A stretch of DNA of 64,000 bases from Neoroseomonas marina. GTDB lineage: Bacteria; Pseudomonadota; Alphaproteobacteria; Acetobacterales; Acetobacteraceae. Where the stretch lies: positions 124,001-188,000 of the forward strand of contig NZ_JABBKX010000004.1 of NCBI RefSeq assembly GCF_012927745.1, read 5' to 3'. Below the pieces are notes generated by a model that was not told the origin of the DNA, made no database searches, and was given only the letters and a program-made list of their open reading frames with translations. Of the stretch, positions 43,758-53,763 are shown piece after piece. Each line of letters begins with the position of its first letter. Position 1 is the stretch's first letter. A program made the translations under genes and the position numbers.

Positions 43758-44869
43758 TGGATCCGCTCTTCGACCCTGCCGATTTCCGCATCCCGTCCGG
43801 CATCGCGCATGTCTGCGCCGCCGGCGAGACGCCCTTCCTGCGCCGCCACGACGCAGCCTTCGCGGCCTATGCCGAGGACAAGTCGGCCGGCCCACCCGGC
43901 CGTGCGCGGCAGGAGGCGACGATGGAGGCGGCGCGGGAGAAAGCCGCGCGACTGTTTGCCGTCGCGCCGGGCGACATCGGCTTCGTCTCCTCGGTCGCCG
44001 AGGGCGTCTCCATGGTGGTCGAGAGCCTCGACTGGCGGGATGGCGACGAGGTCCTGGTCGATCCGGACGAGTATCCCTCGGTCGCGGCGCCGCTGGCGCA
44101 GAAGGGCGTGACGCTGTGCTTCGCGCCCATGCTGGACCCCGCTGCCGTCGCGGCGGCGGTCACGCCGCGCACGCGCATGATTGCGGTCAGCGCCGTCTCC
44201 TTCCTGACCGCGGCGCGCTACGATCTGGTCGCCTTGCGGGCGGCAGCGGACAAGGTCGGCGCGCTGCTGGTGGTCGACTTCACGCAGGGCGCGGGCTGGA
44301 TGCCGATCGAGGCCGGCGTCGCCGATTTCGGGTTCTCCGCCACCTACAAATGGGTGCTGGGCTGCACGGGCACGGCCATCGCCTTCTGGAACCGCGCGCG
44401 GCAGCCGGGCTGGGTGCCGGGCACGGCGGGGTGGCATTCCATGGCCTCCATGGGCAGGCCGGATTGGTCTAGGCGGCCGGACCTGCTGCCGGATGCCGCG
44501 CGCTTCACGCGGGGCAATCCGTCGCATGTGGGGCTGTATGTCCTGGATGGCGCGCTCGATTACCTCGCGGGTTTCGGTGCGCCGGCGATCGAGCGCCACG
44601 TGCAGGGGCTGACCAAGGCGATGCTCGCGCGGCTCGCCGAAGCGAGCATCCCGTCCACCACGCCGGTCGATCCGCGGCGCCATGGCGCGAGCGTGTGCGT
44701 GCAATCGCCCCATGCCGCCGCGATTGTCGCCGGCATGCAGCGCCGCGGTGTCTTCGCCTGGAATGGCCGCGGGCGCGTCCGCGTGTCCTTCCACGGCTAC
44801 AACGGCAGCGCCGACATGGATCGCGCGACGGATGCCCTGATCGCGGAGTGGCGCGCCGCCTCGGCTTGA
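43757..44869 (+). CDS. Class V aminotransferase-like PLP enzyme
   Basis: A 370-residue fold type I PLP enzyme of the class V aminotransferase/cysteine desulfurase group. The Schiff-base lysine is in FSATYKWVLGCTG, the cofactor-binding Asp in LLVVDFTQGAGW, and VSSVAEGVSMVVESL is the N-terminal cofactor loop. The C-terminal domain ends with RVRVSFHGYNG, as in kynureninase-like proteins. It may act on an imported amine or peptide with the DUF1028 protein, to which it is coupled by a TGATG overlap. The exact reaction is unknown. Confidence 0.85.
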   Translation: MDPLFDPADFRIPSGIAHVCAAGETPFLRRHDAAFAAYAEDKSAGPPGRARQEATMEAAREKAARLFAVAPGDIGFVSSVAEGVSMVVESLDWRDGDEVLVDPDEYPSVAAPLAQKGVTLCFAPMLDPAAVAAAVTPRTRMIAVSAVSFLTAARYDLVALRAAADKVGALLVVDFTQGAGWMPIEAGVADFGFSATYKWVLGCTGTAIAFWNRARQPGWVPGTAGWHSMASMGRPDWSRRPDLLPDAARFTRGNPSHVGLYVLDGALDYLAGFGAPAIERHVQGLTKAMLARLAEASIPSTTPVDPRRHGASVCVQSPHAAAIVAGMQRRGVFAWNGRGRVRVSFHGYNGSADMDRATDALIAEWRAASA

Positions 44870-44923
44870 CGGTTCGGCGCCCGCGCGGTCCCCTGACCTT
44901 CGTCCAACGGAGGAAATGCGGGC

Positions 44924-46057
44924 ATGCGCATCAAGGCGGCCGTCCTTTATCAGCAGGGCCTTCCGCGCCCCTATGCCGAAACGCGCCCGATGGTGGTGGA
45001 GGAGGTCGAACTCGACCCGCCGGGCCCCGGGGAATTGCTGATCGAGGTCGCCGCCGCGGGGCTCTGCCATTCCGATCTCTCGACCATCGAGAACCAGCGC
45101 CCGCGCCCCCTGCCGATCGTCATCGGTCATGAGGGTGCGGGCATCGTCCGCGAGGTCGGGCAGGGGATCACCGACCTCAAGCCGGGCGACCACGTCATCA
45201 CCGTCTTCGCGCCATCCTGCGGGAATTGCCGCTATTGCGTGCGCGGCCGGCCGAACATCTGCCCGACCGGCAATGCGGCGCGCGCCGCCGGACAGTTGCC
45301 GACCGGCACGAAGCGGCTGAAGCGGCTGGACGGCACGCCGATCAACCACAATTCCGGCCTGTCGCTTTATGCGCAGTTCGCCGTCGTCGCGCGGCGGTCC
45401 TGCGTGAAGATCGACAAGGACATCCCGCTCGACGACGCCGCGATCTTCGGCTGCGCGGTGATGACCGGCGCGGGTGCGGTGCTGAACACGGCCGGCATCA
45501 AGGCGGGCGAGGAGGTCGCGATCATCGGCCTCGGTGGCGTCGGCATGAACGCGCTGTTCGGCGCCGTCGCGGCGGGGGCGGAGCGGATCATCGCCATCGA
45601 CACCAATCCGAGGAAGCTCGAGATGGCAAAGCAATGGGGCGCGACCGACGTCTTCCTCGCCGGCAACGACGATTGCGCCGCGGCCGTGCGGGACGCGACC
45701 GATGGCGGCGTCGACAAGGTGGTGGAGACGGCGGGCTCGATTCCGGCGATGCAGCTTGCGCTCGCCATCACCGCGCGCGGCGGCGAGACCATCAGTGCCG
45801 GCCTGCCGAACATCCGCGCCGAGGTGTCCTACCTGCACGCCTCGCTGGTCAGCGAGGAACGGTCGATCCGCGGGTCCTACATGGGATCCTGCGTGCCGGA
45901 ACGCGACCTGCCGCGACTGCTCGGTCTCTATCGCCGCGGCAAGCTGCCGGTGGACAGGCTGAAGACCAGCCACATCACCTTCGACCAGATCAATGAGGGC
46001 TTCGACCTGCTCTCGGACGGCGCGGTGCTGCGGCAGATGTTGCGCCCGAACGGCTGA
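44924..46057 (+). CDS. Zinc-dependent alcohol dehydrogenase, class III-like
   Basis: A 377-residue MDR alcohol dehydrogenase. The catalytic zinc ligands are Cys in GLCHSD and His in GHEGAGIVREVG. The structural zinc cysteines are in CGNCRYCVRGRPNIC. The NAD-binding Rossmann motif is VAIIGLGGVGMN. Overall length and the CGNCRYC lobe match the family of glutathione- or mycothiol-like dehydrogenases and aryl-alcohol dehydrogenases. The substrate cannot be read. The gene has a good GGAGG ribosome site before ATG 44924 and stands between the PLP enzyme and the urease cluster. Confidence 0.9.
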   Translation: MRIKAAVLYQQGLPRPYAETRPMVVEEVELDPPGPGELLIEVAAAGLCHSDLSTIENQRPRPLPIVIGHEGAGIVREVGQGITDLKPGDHVITVFAPSCGNCRYCVRGRPNICPTGNAARAAGQLPTGTKRLKRLDGTPINHNSGLSLYAQFAVVARRSCVKIDKDIPLDDAAIFGCAVMTGAGAVLNTAGIKAGEEVAIIGLGGVGMNALFGAVAAGAERIIAIDTNPRKLEMAKQWGATDVFLAGNDDCAAAVRDATDGGVDKVVETAGSIPAMQLALAITARGGETISAGLPNIRAEVSYLHASLVSEERSIRGSYMGSCVPERDLPRLLGLYRRGKLPVDRLKTSHITFDQINEGFDLLSDGAVLRQMLRPNG

Positions 46058-46106
46058 GGAACTGCCTGCGGCGCGGGCAGGGAATGCCTGCGATGTGAGC
46101 GTTTGA

Positions 46107-46131
46107 GCCCGGGTTGCGCTGCGGCCCGGGC
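46107..46131 (+). other. GC hairpin just upstream of ureD
   Basis: GCCCGGG (46107-46113) pairs with CCCGGGC (46125-46131) across an 11-base loop, 18 bases before the ureD start codon. It may terminate the alcohol dehydrogenase transcript inefficiently or regulate ureD translation. There is no T-run. Confidence 0.4.
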
Positions 46132-46149
46132 GTGGCAGTCTCGCGCGCC

Positions 46150-46980
46150 ATGTCACGCGCCGCCACCTTGCCGTCCCACCAGCGTTCGCGCGGCGGTGCT
46201 TCCCTGCGCTTCGAGGTGGCGCGCGGCGCGACGCGCCTGGCGGACCTGCACCAAGCCTCGCCCATGCGCATCCTGTTCCCCGAGCCGGAACCGGGCGAGC
46301 CGCCGCTTGCCGCGCTGGTGAATACGGCGGGCGGGCTCGCCGGCGGGGATGCGGTGGAGGTCGGGATCGCTCTTGGTCCCGGCGCCGAGGCCTGCGTCTC
46401 CACCCCCGCGGCCGAGAAGATCTATCGCAGCCTCGGCGCCGAGACGCGCATCGCGGCGCGGCTCGAGGTCGAGGCTGGCGCGACCCTCGAATGGATCCCG
46501 CAGGAGACGATCCTGTTCGATGGGGCGCGACTGTCGCGCCGGCTCGAAGCCGATGTCGGCGCGGATGCGCGCCTGGTCATGGCCGAGATGCTGGTCTTCG
46601 GCCGCCATGCGCGCGGGGAGGCGCTGCACGCCGGCAGCCTGTTCGATTCCTGGCGACTTCGGCGAGAGGGGCGCCTTGTCTGGGCCGATGGTACGGCGTT
46701 GGACGGGGCGCTGCGCGAACCGCTCGACAGCCCGTTCGGCTTCGATGGTGCCGAGGCCTGCGCGACGCTGGTGCTGCTGGCGGAAGGGCCTCTGGAGGAG
46801 GCGCGGGACGCGCTGCGCGCCGAGGGCATGGCCGCGACGATCCTGCGGCCCGGGATGCTGATCCTACGCTGGCTCGGCCGCGCCGTCCCGGTGCGTGACG
46901 GGCTCGGACAGGCGATCCGGATGCTGCGGGCGCGTGTGCTGGGGCGGCCGTCGTCGCTGCCCCGGCTGTGGACGTGTTGA
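46150..46980 (+). CDS. ureD: Urease accessory protein UreD
   Basis: A 276-residue UreD/UreH. The conserved core reads ALVNTAGGLAGGDAVEVGIALG, then STPAAEKIYRS, LEWIPQETILFDGARLSR and AEMLVFGRHARGE, followed by the D-S-W motif region. It binds apo-urease and scaffolds UreF and UreG during nickel insertion. ATG 46150 was chosen because the translation upstream has no family features. The gene leads the urease operon; ureA follows after 68 bases. Confidence 0.93.
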   Translation: MSRAATLPSHQRSRGGASLRFEVARGATRLADLHQASPMRILFPEPEPGEPPLAALVNTAGGLAGGDAVEVGIALGPGAEACVSTPAAEKIYRSLGAETRIAARLEVEAGATLEWIPQETILFDGARLSRRLEADVGADARLVMAEMLVFGRHARGEALHAGSLFDSWRLRREGRLVWADGTALDGALREPLDSPFGFDGAEACATLVLLAEGPLEEARDALRAEGMAATILRPGMLILRWLGRAVPVRDGLGQAIRMLRARVLGRPSSLPRLWTC

Positions 46981-47048
46981 GAGGCGACCCGCCATGATGG
47001 CGCGGGGATTGCTGCGTCGGAGCCGGGCGGGCTGAGGAGTGGAGCGGG

Positions 47049-47480
47049 ATGAACCTGACGCCGCGTGAGAAGGACAAGCTGCTGGTCGCGATGGCCGCGA
47101 TCGTCGCGCGCCGGCGGCTGGAACGCGGGCTGCGCCTCAACTATCCCGAGGCCGTCGCGCTGATCACCGACTATGTCGTCGAAGGTGCGCGCGATGGCCG
47201 CAGCGTCGCGGAGCTGATGCGCGACGGCGCCAAGGTGCTGACCCGTGCGCAGGTGATGGACGGCATCGCCGAGATGATCCACGAGATCCAGGTCGAGGCG
47301 ACCTTCCCCGACGGCACCAAGCTCGTCACGGTGCACGAGCCGATCCGCGATGCGGCGGCGGCGAAGCCAGCGAAGGCGAAGGCCAAGCTCGCCGCGAAGA
47401 AGCCGGCGCCGAAGAAGGCCCCGCCGAAGCGCAAGCCCGCGGCGAAACCGAAGCCCAAGGCGAAAGGAGCCCGCCGATGA
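47049..47480 (+). CDS. ureA: Urease gamma subunit UreA with a basic C-terminal tail
   Basis: The first 100 residues are a complete gamma subunit ([60 protein letters not shown]). The usual protein ends there. Here it continues for 43 residues (101-143) of almost only Lys, Ala, Pro and Arg, a histone-H1-like tail. The GATGA overlap places its stop inside ureB, so the tail is in frame and translated. UreA, UreB and UreC form the urease holoenzyme, which splits urea into ammonia and carbamate. Confidence 0.93.
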   Translation: MNLTPREKDKLLVAMAAIVARRRLERGLRLNYPEAVALITDYVVEGARDGRSVAELMRDGAKVLTRAQVMDGIAEMIHEIQVEATFPDGTKLVTVHEPIRDAAAAKPAKAKAKLAAKKPAPKKAPPKRKPAAKPKPKAKGARR

Positions 47481-47782
47481 TCCCGGGCGAGATCATCCCG
47501 GCGGCCGGGGACATCGAACTCAATGCCGGCCGCGCCGCGATCGAGATCGAGGTGGCCAATACCGGCGACCGCCCCGTGCAGGTCGGCAGCCACTACCACT
47601 TCGCCGAGACCAACCCGCTGCTGCGTTTCGACCGTTCGGCGGCGCGCGGCCGGCGGCTCGACATCGCGGCCGGCACCGCTGTCCGCTTCGAGCCAGGCCA
47701 GACGCGCAAGGTGCGGCTGGTCGAGATCGCCGGCGCGCGGATCGTCCACGGCTTCCGCGGCGAGACGGAAGGAGCGCTGTAG
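47477..47782 (+). CDS. ureB: Urease beta subunit UreB
   Basis: A 101-residue beta subunit: [19 protein letters not shown] at the start, then [24 protein letters not shown], which is the most conserved part, and the end [14 protein letters not shown]. The length is normal (about 100-110). It overlaps the end of ureA by 4 bases, and ureC starts directly after its TAG. Confidence 0.95.
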   Translation: MIPGEIIPAAGDIELNAGRAAIEIEVANTGDRPVQVGSHYHFAETNPLLRFDRSAARGRRLDIAAGTAVRFEPGQTRKVRLVEIAGARIVHGFRGETEGAL

Positions 47783-49498
47783 ATGGCCACCCGGATCTCC
47801 CGCGCGGCCTATGCCGGCATGTACGGCCCGACCGTCGGCGACCGCGTTCGCCTCGCGGACACCGAGATCTTCATCGAGGTGGAGCGCGACCTCACCACCT
47901 ACGGCGAGGAGGTGAAGTTCGGCGGCGGCAAGGTCATCCGCGACGGCATGGGCCAGTCGCAGGTGACGCGCGCGAACGGCGCGATGGACACCGTCATCAC
48001 CAACGCGCTGATCCTCGATGCTGTGACCGGCATCCTCAAGGCCGATGTCGGGCTGAAGGACGGCAAGATCGCCGCCATCGGCAAGGCCGGGAACCCGGAC
48101 ACCCAGCCGGGTGTCACCATCATCATCGGCCCGGGCACGGAGATCATCGCCGGCGAGGGGCGCATCCTGACCGCCGGCGGCATCGACCCGCACATCCACT
48201 TCATCTGTCCGCAGCAGATCGAGGAGGCGCTGGCCTCCGGCGTGACCTCGATGTTCGGCGGCGGCACCGGGCCGGCGCACGGCACGCTCGCCACCACCTG
48301 CACGCCGGGGCCCTGGCACATCGCCCGCATGCTGCAGGCGGCCGAGGCCTTCCCGATGAATCTCGGCTTCCTCGGCAAGGGGAACGCGGCGCTGCCGGCG
48401 GCGCTCGAGGAGCAGATCAGGGCGGGTGCCTGCGGCCTGAAGCTGCATGAGGACTGGGGCACCACGCCCAAGGCGATCGACACCTGCCTGTCGGTCGCGG
48501 ATGCGATGGATATCCAGGTCGCCATCCACACCGACACGCTGAACGAATCCGGCTTCGTCGAGGAGACGATCAAGGCCATCAAGGGCCGCGTGATGCAGGC
48601 CTTCCACACCGAAGGCGCCGGCGGCGGCCATGCACCGGACATCCTGCGGCTGGTGGGGGAGGCGGGCATCCTGCCCTCCTCGACCAACCCGACGATGCCC
48701 TACACGGTGAACACGGTGGACGAGCATCTCGACATGCTCATGGTCTGCCATCACCTCGACCCCCGCATCGCCGAGGACGTCGCCTTCGCCGAGAGCCGCA
48801 TCCGCAAGGAGACCATCGCGGCCGAGGACATCCTGCACGACATCGGCGCGATCTCGATGATGTCCTCCGACAGCCAGGCCATGGGCCGCGTCGGCGAGGT
48901 CATCATCCGAACCTGGCAGACCGCCCACAAGATGAAGGTCCAGCGCGGCCGCCTGCCGGAGGAGACCGGCGACAACGACAACCGCCGCGCGCTGCGCTAC
49001 ATCGCGAAATACACGATCAACCCGGCGATCTCCCAGGGCGTGGCCGACCACGTCGGCAGCGTCGAGGTCGGCAAGCTCGCCGACCTGGTGTTGTGGTCGC
49101 CGGCCTTCTTCGGCGTGAAGCCCGAGATGGTGCTGAAGTGCGGCGCCATCGCCATGTCGCTGATGGGCGATCCGAACGCGTCCATCCCGACGCCGCAGCC
49201 GGTGCATTACCGTCCGATGTTCGGGGCCTTTGCCGGGGCGAAGCGTGCGACGTCGGTGACCTTCGTCTCCCAGGCTGCGATCGAGGAAGGCATTGCCGAA
49301 CGCTTCGGCCTGTCACGTCCGCTCGCTGCCGTGCGCAATTGCCGCGGCGGCATCGGCAAGCGGTCGATGCTGCACAACGACGCCCTGCCGCGCATCGAGG
49401 TCGATGCCGAGACCTATGAGGTGCGCGCCGACGGCGTGCTCCTCGTCTGCGAACCCGCCAAGGTGCTGCCGATGGCGCAGCGCTACTTCCTGTTCTGA
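47783..49498 (+). CDS. ureC: Urease alpha (catalytic) subunit UreC
   Basis: The 571-residue nickel enzyme has every catalytic feature: His137 and His139 (DPHIHF), the carbamylated lysine Lys220 (LKLHEDWG), His249 (IHTDTLNES), His275 ([13 protein letters not shown]), the flap with Cys322 (MVCHHL), and Asp363 (SSDSQAMG). Length and spacing are as in other bacterial ureases. It should be active once loaded with two nickel ions by UreDEFG. The start follows the ureB stop without a gap. Confidence 0.97.
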   Translation: MATRISRAAYAGMYGPTVGDRVRLADTEIFIEVERDLTTYGEEVKFGGGKVIRDGMGQSQVTRANGAMDTVITNALILDAVTGILKADVGLKDGKIAAIGKAGNPDTQPGVTIIIGPGTEIIAGEGRILTAGGIDPHIHFICPQQIEEALASGVTSMFGGGTGPAHGTLATTCTPGPWHIARMLQAAEAFPMNLGFLGKGNAALPAALEEQIRAGACGLKLHEDWGTTPKAIDTCLSVADAMDIQVAIHTDTLNESGFVEETIKAIKGRVMQAFHTEGAGGGHAPDILRLVGEAGILPSSTNPTMPYTVNTVDEHLDMLMVCHHLDPRIAEDVAFAESRIRKETIAAEDILHDIGAISMMSSDSQAMGRVGEVIIRTWQTAHKMKVQRGRLPEETGDNDNRRALRYIAKYTINPAISQGVADHVGSVEVGKLADLVLWSPAFFGVKPEMVLKCGAIAMSLMGDPNASIPTPQPVHYRPMFGAFAGAKRATSVTFVSQAAIEEGIAERFGLSRPLAAVRNCRGGIGKRSMLHNDALPRIEVDAETYEVRADGVLLVCEPAKVLPMAQRYFLF

Positions 49499-49500
49499 GG

Positions 49501-50049
49501 ATGATGATGGACCAGGAGAGCATCCCCCGCGCGACCACCGTGCACCGCGCCGGCGAATGGCCGCAGGCGGAAACCCGCGACGCCGTGCTGGTGGATTTCG
49601 ACGACCGCTTCCGCCGCCGGAAGCTCTATACGGGGGAGGGTGGGCTAGCCTTCCTCCTCGACCTGCCCGAGGCGACGGTGCTGCGGGAAGGCGACGGCCT
49701 GGCGCTCGCGACCGGCGGCTTCGTGCGGGTGCAGGCGGCGCCCGAGCCGCTCGTCGAGATCACCGCGAAGAACCACGAGCATTTCGCGCGCCTCGCCTGG
49801 CACTTGGGCAACCGCCACCTGCCGACGCAGATCGACGGCGACCGCCTGCTGATCCGCGATGACCATGTCATCGTCCATATGCTGGAAGGCCTGGGTGCGA
49901 CGCTGCGCAAGGTGAACGTCCCCTTCGATCCGGAGGGGGGGGCCTATGGCGAGCAGAACTACAGCCCGACCCAGCATCACCACCACCACCACGATCACGG
50001 CGACCACCACCATCACCACGATCACGACCACTGCGACCACCACCACTGA
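49501..50049 (+). CDS. ureE: Urease nickel metallochaperone UreE with His-rich tail
   Basis: The N-terminal domain (1-75) and the metal-binding domain with LGNRHLPTQID (His106) and DHVIVHMLEGLG are typical of UreE. The last 24 residues (159-182) contain 17 His plus Asp, Gly and one Cys, a nickel-storage tail like that of Klebsiella UreE. Three consecutive ATG codons (49501, 49504, 49507) could start it; the GAGG at 49497-49500 favours 49507. The tail-coding DNA also encodes the start of UreF in another frame. UreE delivers Ni2+ to UreG. Confidence 0.94.
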   Translation: MMMDQESIPRATTVHRAGEWPQAETRDAVLVDFDDRFRRRKLYTGEGGLAFLLDLPEATVLREGDGLALATGGFVRVQAAPEPLVEITAKNHEHFARLAWHLGNRHLPTQIDGDRLLIRDDHVIVHMLEGLGATLRKVNVPFDPEGGAYGEQNYSPTQHHHHHHDHGDHHHHHDHDHCDHHH

Positions 50050-50715
50050 GGCGCTCTACCGCCTGCTGACCTGGCTTTCACCGGCCTATCCGGTGGGGGC
50101 CTACACCTACAGCCATGGGCTCGAGGCCGCGGTGGAGGAAGGCGCGGTGACGCGGCGGGACGACCTCGTCGCCTATGTCGCCACGGCCCTGCGCGACGGG
50201 GCAGGGCGCGTGGATGGCGCGCTGCTGGCCGCGGCGCATCGCGCCTTGGCGGCGGGGAAGGCGAGGGCGCTCGACGCCGTCGCGGAACTCGGTGCGGCCT
50301 GGCGAGGCACGCCGGAGACCGCGCTGGAGGCAGAGGCGCAGGGGACGGCCTTTCTCAACGTGACGCTCGCCGCCTGGCCCGAGCCGCGCCTCGCGGCCTT
50401 CGTCGCGCGCCATCCGCGCCGCATCCCGCATGCCGTCGCCTTCGGCGCGGCCGCGGCGGCGCATGGCGTGCCTTTGCGCGATGCCGCCTTCGGCTATCTG
50501 TCCGCCTTCGCGGCGAATCTGGTCTCGGCCGGGGTGCGGCTGGTGCCGCTCGGGCAGACCGATGGCCAAGTCGCGACGGCGGCGCTGCTGCCGGTCGTCG
50601 CCGCGGCGGCCGAGGCCGCGCTCACCGCGGATCTCGATCGCATCGGCACGGCGAGCCCGGCGCTCGACCTTTTCTCCATCCGTCACGAAACCCAGTACAC
50701 GAGGCTCTTCCGGTC

Positions 50716-50719
<4 letters not shown>
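49946..50719 (+). CDS. ureF: Urease accessory protein UreF, N-terminus overlapping the ureE His-tail
   Basis: The conserved UreF body starts at [26 protein letters not shown] and runs to the [10 protein letters not shown] end. It has the [22 protein letters not shown] helix that binds UreG. No ATG, GTG or TTG occurs in this frame between that body and the ATG at 49946, so translation most likely begins there, 104 bases inside ureE. The added N-terminal 34 residues are Thr/Ile-rich because the CAC repeat of the His-tail is read as ACC in this frame. UreF is a GTPase-regulating partner in nickel insertion. A non-canonical start nearer the body is possible. Confidence 0.85.
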
Positions 50720-51323
<604 letters not shown>

Positions 51324-51327
<4 letters not shown>

Positions 51328-52247
51328 GTGCCCCGCGCCACACGGTCATCCTCGGCATGGGGCTGATGGGCTGCGACATCGCCGCCATCTTCCTCGCCGG
51401 CGGGTGGCGCGTGACCGCCGTGGAACCGGCCGAGTCCCGTTGGCCCGAGGCCCAGGCCCGCGTTCGGCAATCCATCACGCAGCTCGAAGGCAATCCCGAC
51501 GACGCCGCGCACCTCGCCTTGCTGAACGACATCGCCGCGCCGGACTACGCCTCGGCCGAGATCGTTATCGAGGCCGTGCCGGAGCGCCTGACACTGAAGC
51601 AGGAGGTCTTCGGCAGGCTCGACACGCTCGTGCCGCCACACATCCCCGTGGTCTCCAACGCCTCGGGCTACCGCATCACCGACATCGCGGGCCACATCGC
51701 CACGCGGGCGCGCTGCGCCAACCTGCACTTCTTCCTCCCGGCGCATCTCGTCCCCGGCGTCGAGGTCGTGCGCGGCGAGCACACCGATCCGGCCATCTGC
51801 GACGCCGTCGCCGACATCATGAACGGTCTCGGCCGCAAGGCGATCCGGGTCGCGAAGGACGTGCCGGGCTTTCTCGCCAACCGCATCCAGCACGCGCTGA
51901 TGCGCGAGGCCTTCGCCGTCATCGACCAGGGCCTCGCCAGCGCCGAGGATGTCGACAACGCCGTCCGCTACTGCTTCGGATTCCGCTACCTCGCAGCCGG
52001 GCCCATCACGCAGAAGGAGTTGGCGGGGCTCGAGACGCAGCTCGAAGCAGGGCGCACCATCTATCCCTCGCTGTGCAACAGCCCCGATCCCAGCCCGACG
52101 CTGGCGCGGCTGGTGGCGGAGAACCGCCTCGGCCCCAAGACCGGGCGCGGCTTCCGCGACTGGCCGGCCGACGTCACCGCCAAGGAACGGGCGCGCTACG
52201 AGAAGGCGCTGCTCGCCGCCGTGCGCATCCTCAAGGAAGAGGGTTGA
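51324..52247 (+). CDS. 3-hydroxyacyl-CoA dehydrogenase, single-domain
   Basis: A 307-residue NAD-dependent dehydrogenase. The N-terminal Rossmann domain begins [30 protein letters not shown]; catalytic elements are [25 protein letters not shown], the His in [17 protein letters not shown], and [17 protein letters not shown]. The C-terminal helical domain follows. It is a stand-alone form, as in L-carnitine dehydrogenase or 3-hydroxybutyryl-CoA dehydrogenase, so the substrate is open. The ATGA overlap with ureG is odd because the gene has no known link to urease. Confidence 0.88.
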
Positions 52248-52296
52248 CGGGGCAGGGCGCCGCCTTCCACCGTCAGCCCACTCCAGGGAGGCAAGA

Positions 52297-53001
52297 ATGG
52301 CGGACCCAACCCCCTACGCGCCGATCGCGCCCGGCAGCCAGCCGCCGCTCGACCTGCCATCCTATCTGAGCACCTCGCTCCGCCATCCGAAGGCGGAGCC
52401 GGTCCGCATCCCGACGACGGTCACGGAATCCTCGGCGCCGCGCTTCGCGCCCGCCTGGTATGCGCCGCATGCCGATCTTTCGGTGGTGCAGGGCAAGGCG
52501 GCGCTCGGGGAACGCATCGTCGTCGCCGGGCGCGTGACCGATGAGAACGGACGCCCCGTCGCGAACGCAATGGTCGAGGTCTGGCAGGCGAACGCGGCTG
52601 GCCGCTACCACCATGCACGCGACCGGCATGACGCGCCGCTCGACCCGAATTTCGTGGGTGAGGGCCGGGTCTTCACCGATGCGGAGGGCAACTACGCCTT
52701 CACCTCCATCAAGCCCGGTGCCTATCCGTGGCGGAACCCGGGCCCCGGCTGGCGGCCGCAGCACATCCATTTCGGTCTGCACGGCGCAGGCTTCGCGCAG
52801 CGCCTGATCACCCAGATGTATTTCCCCGGCGATCCGCTGCTCGACTTCGACGCCATCTTCCAGGGCAGCGGGGACGAGCCCGCGCGGCGACGCCTGGTCG
52901 CGACGCTTGACCCCGCGCTGATGCAGGCCGACTGGGCGCTGGGCTACCGCTTCGACATCGTGCTGCGCGGCCGCGCCGCCACGCCCTTCGAGAATGCCTG
53001 A
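52297..53001 (+). CDS. pcaH: Protocatechuate 3,4-dioxygenase beta subunit
   Basis: A 234-residue intradiol dioxygenase. The four Fe(III) ligands typical of the beta subunit are readable: Tyr in GRYHHARD, Tyr in AYPWRN, and the two His in PQHIHF. The VVAGRVTDENGRPVANAMVEVWQANAAG stretch is the family signature. It opens the protocatechuate ring to 3-carboxymuconate. ATG 52297 has a CAGGGAGGC ribosome site. The gene overlaps pcaG by 8 bases. Confidence 0.9.
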   Translation: MADPTPYAPIAPGSQPPLDLPSYLSTSLRHPKAEPVRIPTTVTESSAPRFAPAWYAPHADLSVVQGKAALGERIVVAGRVTDENGRPVANAMVEVWQANAAGRYHHARDRHDAPLDPNFVGEGRVFTDAEGNYAFTSIKPGAYPWRNPGPGWRPQHIHFGLHGAGFAQRLITQMYFPGDPLLDFDAIFQGSGDEPARRRLVATLDPALMQADWALGYRFDIVLRGRAATPFENA

Positions 53002-53542
53002 CATGACCCACGCGACTGCCAGCCAGACCGCCGGTCCCTACTGGCACATGATCGACTTCCCGGCCTGGGCCGACCTGCTGCGCGCGGACGGCCCCAATGC
53101 GGGCGCGGCGGGCGAACGCATCGTGCTGACAGGCCGCATCACCGATGGTTCCGGCGCCGTGGTGCCGGACGCGATGGTCGAGATCTGGCAGGCCGATCCG
53201 GAGGGCCGTTACGATTCGTCATTCCACGGCTTCGGCCGCTGCGCGACCGATGCCGAGGGTCGATACCGCTTCGTCACGGTCCGGCCCGGCGCGGTCCCGG
53301 GGCCCGGCAACAGCACCCAGGCTGCGCATGTGGTCATCACCATCTTCGCGCGCGGGCTGATGAAGGGCCTCGTGACCCGCGCCTATTTCGCAGGGGATGC
53401 GCGGCTTTCGCAGGACCCGGTGCTCGCGCTGGTACCGGCGCCGCGGCGCGGAACCATGATCTCGACGCCGTCGGACGGGGGCGAGTGGCGGCTCGACATT
53501 CGCCTTCAGGGTGCGGGCGAGACCGTTTTCCTCGAGGTCTGA
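52994..53542 (+). CDS. pcaG: Protocatechuate 3,4-dioxygenase alpha subunit
   Basis: The 182-residue partner has the same fold (ASQTAGPYWHM, GRITDGSGAVVPDAMVEIWQADPEGRY) but lacks the iron His pair, as expected for the alpha subunit. It contributes substrate-binding residues to the heterodimeric dioxygenase. The rest of the pca pathway (pcaB, C, D, IJ, F) is not in this window, so the pathway must be completed elsewhere. Confidence 0.9.
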   Translation: MPDMTHATASQTAGPYWHMIDFPAWADLLRADGPNAGAAGERIVLTGRITDGSGAVVPDAMVEIWQADPEGRYDSSFHGFGRCATDAEGRYRFVTVRPGAVPGPGNSTQAAHVVITIFARGLMKGLVTRAYFAGDARLSQDPVLALVPAPRRGTMISTPSDGGEWRLDIRLQGAGETVFLEV

Positions 53543-53763
53543 ACCCCGCGCCCGCGCTGCGGCGCAGCACGAATCGGCACATTGCTCCGAGGGCCGCCTT
53601 GGGGCAGATTCCCGTCAAGCCGTTGAACGGCGGGGAGTGGACCAGACGTAATGACAACTGCGTTTGCGCGATGGCCGTCGAGCCACCGCAGCCAGGACAT
53701 CAGGAACGCATCCAACGGAGTGCTCCACGCTTTGCGGCATCCAGCCCAAGGGAGGCTCCGCGC

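Noticed and set aside
49976-50049. CAC-rich tract as a CRISPR-like or microsatellite repeat
   Set aside because: It is the coding sequence of the UreE His-tail with irregular Asp and Gly codons; there are no spacers.
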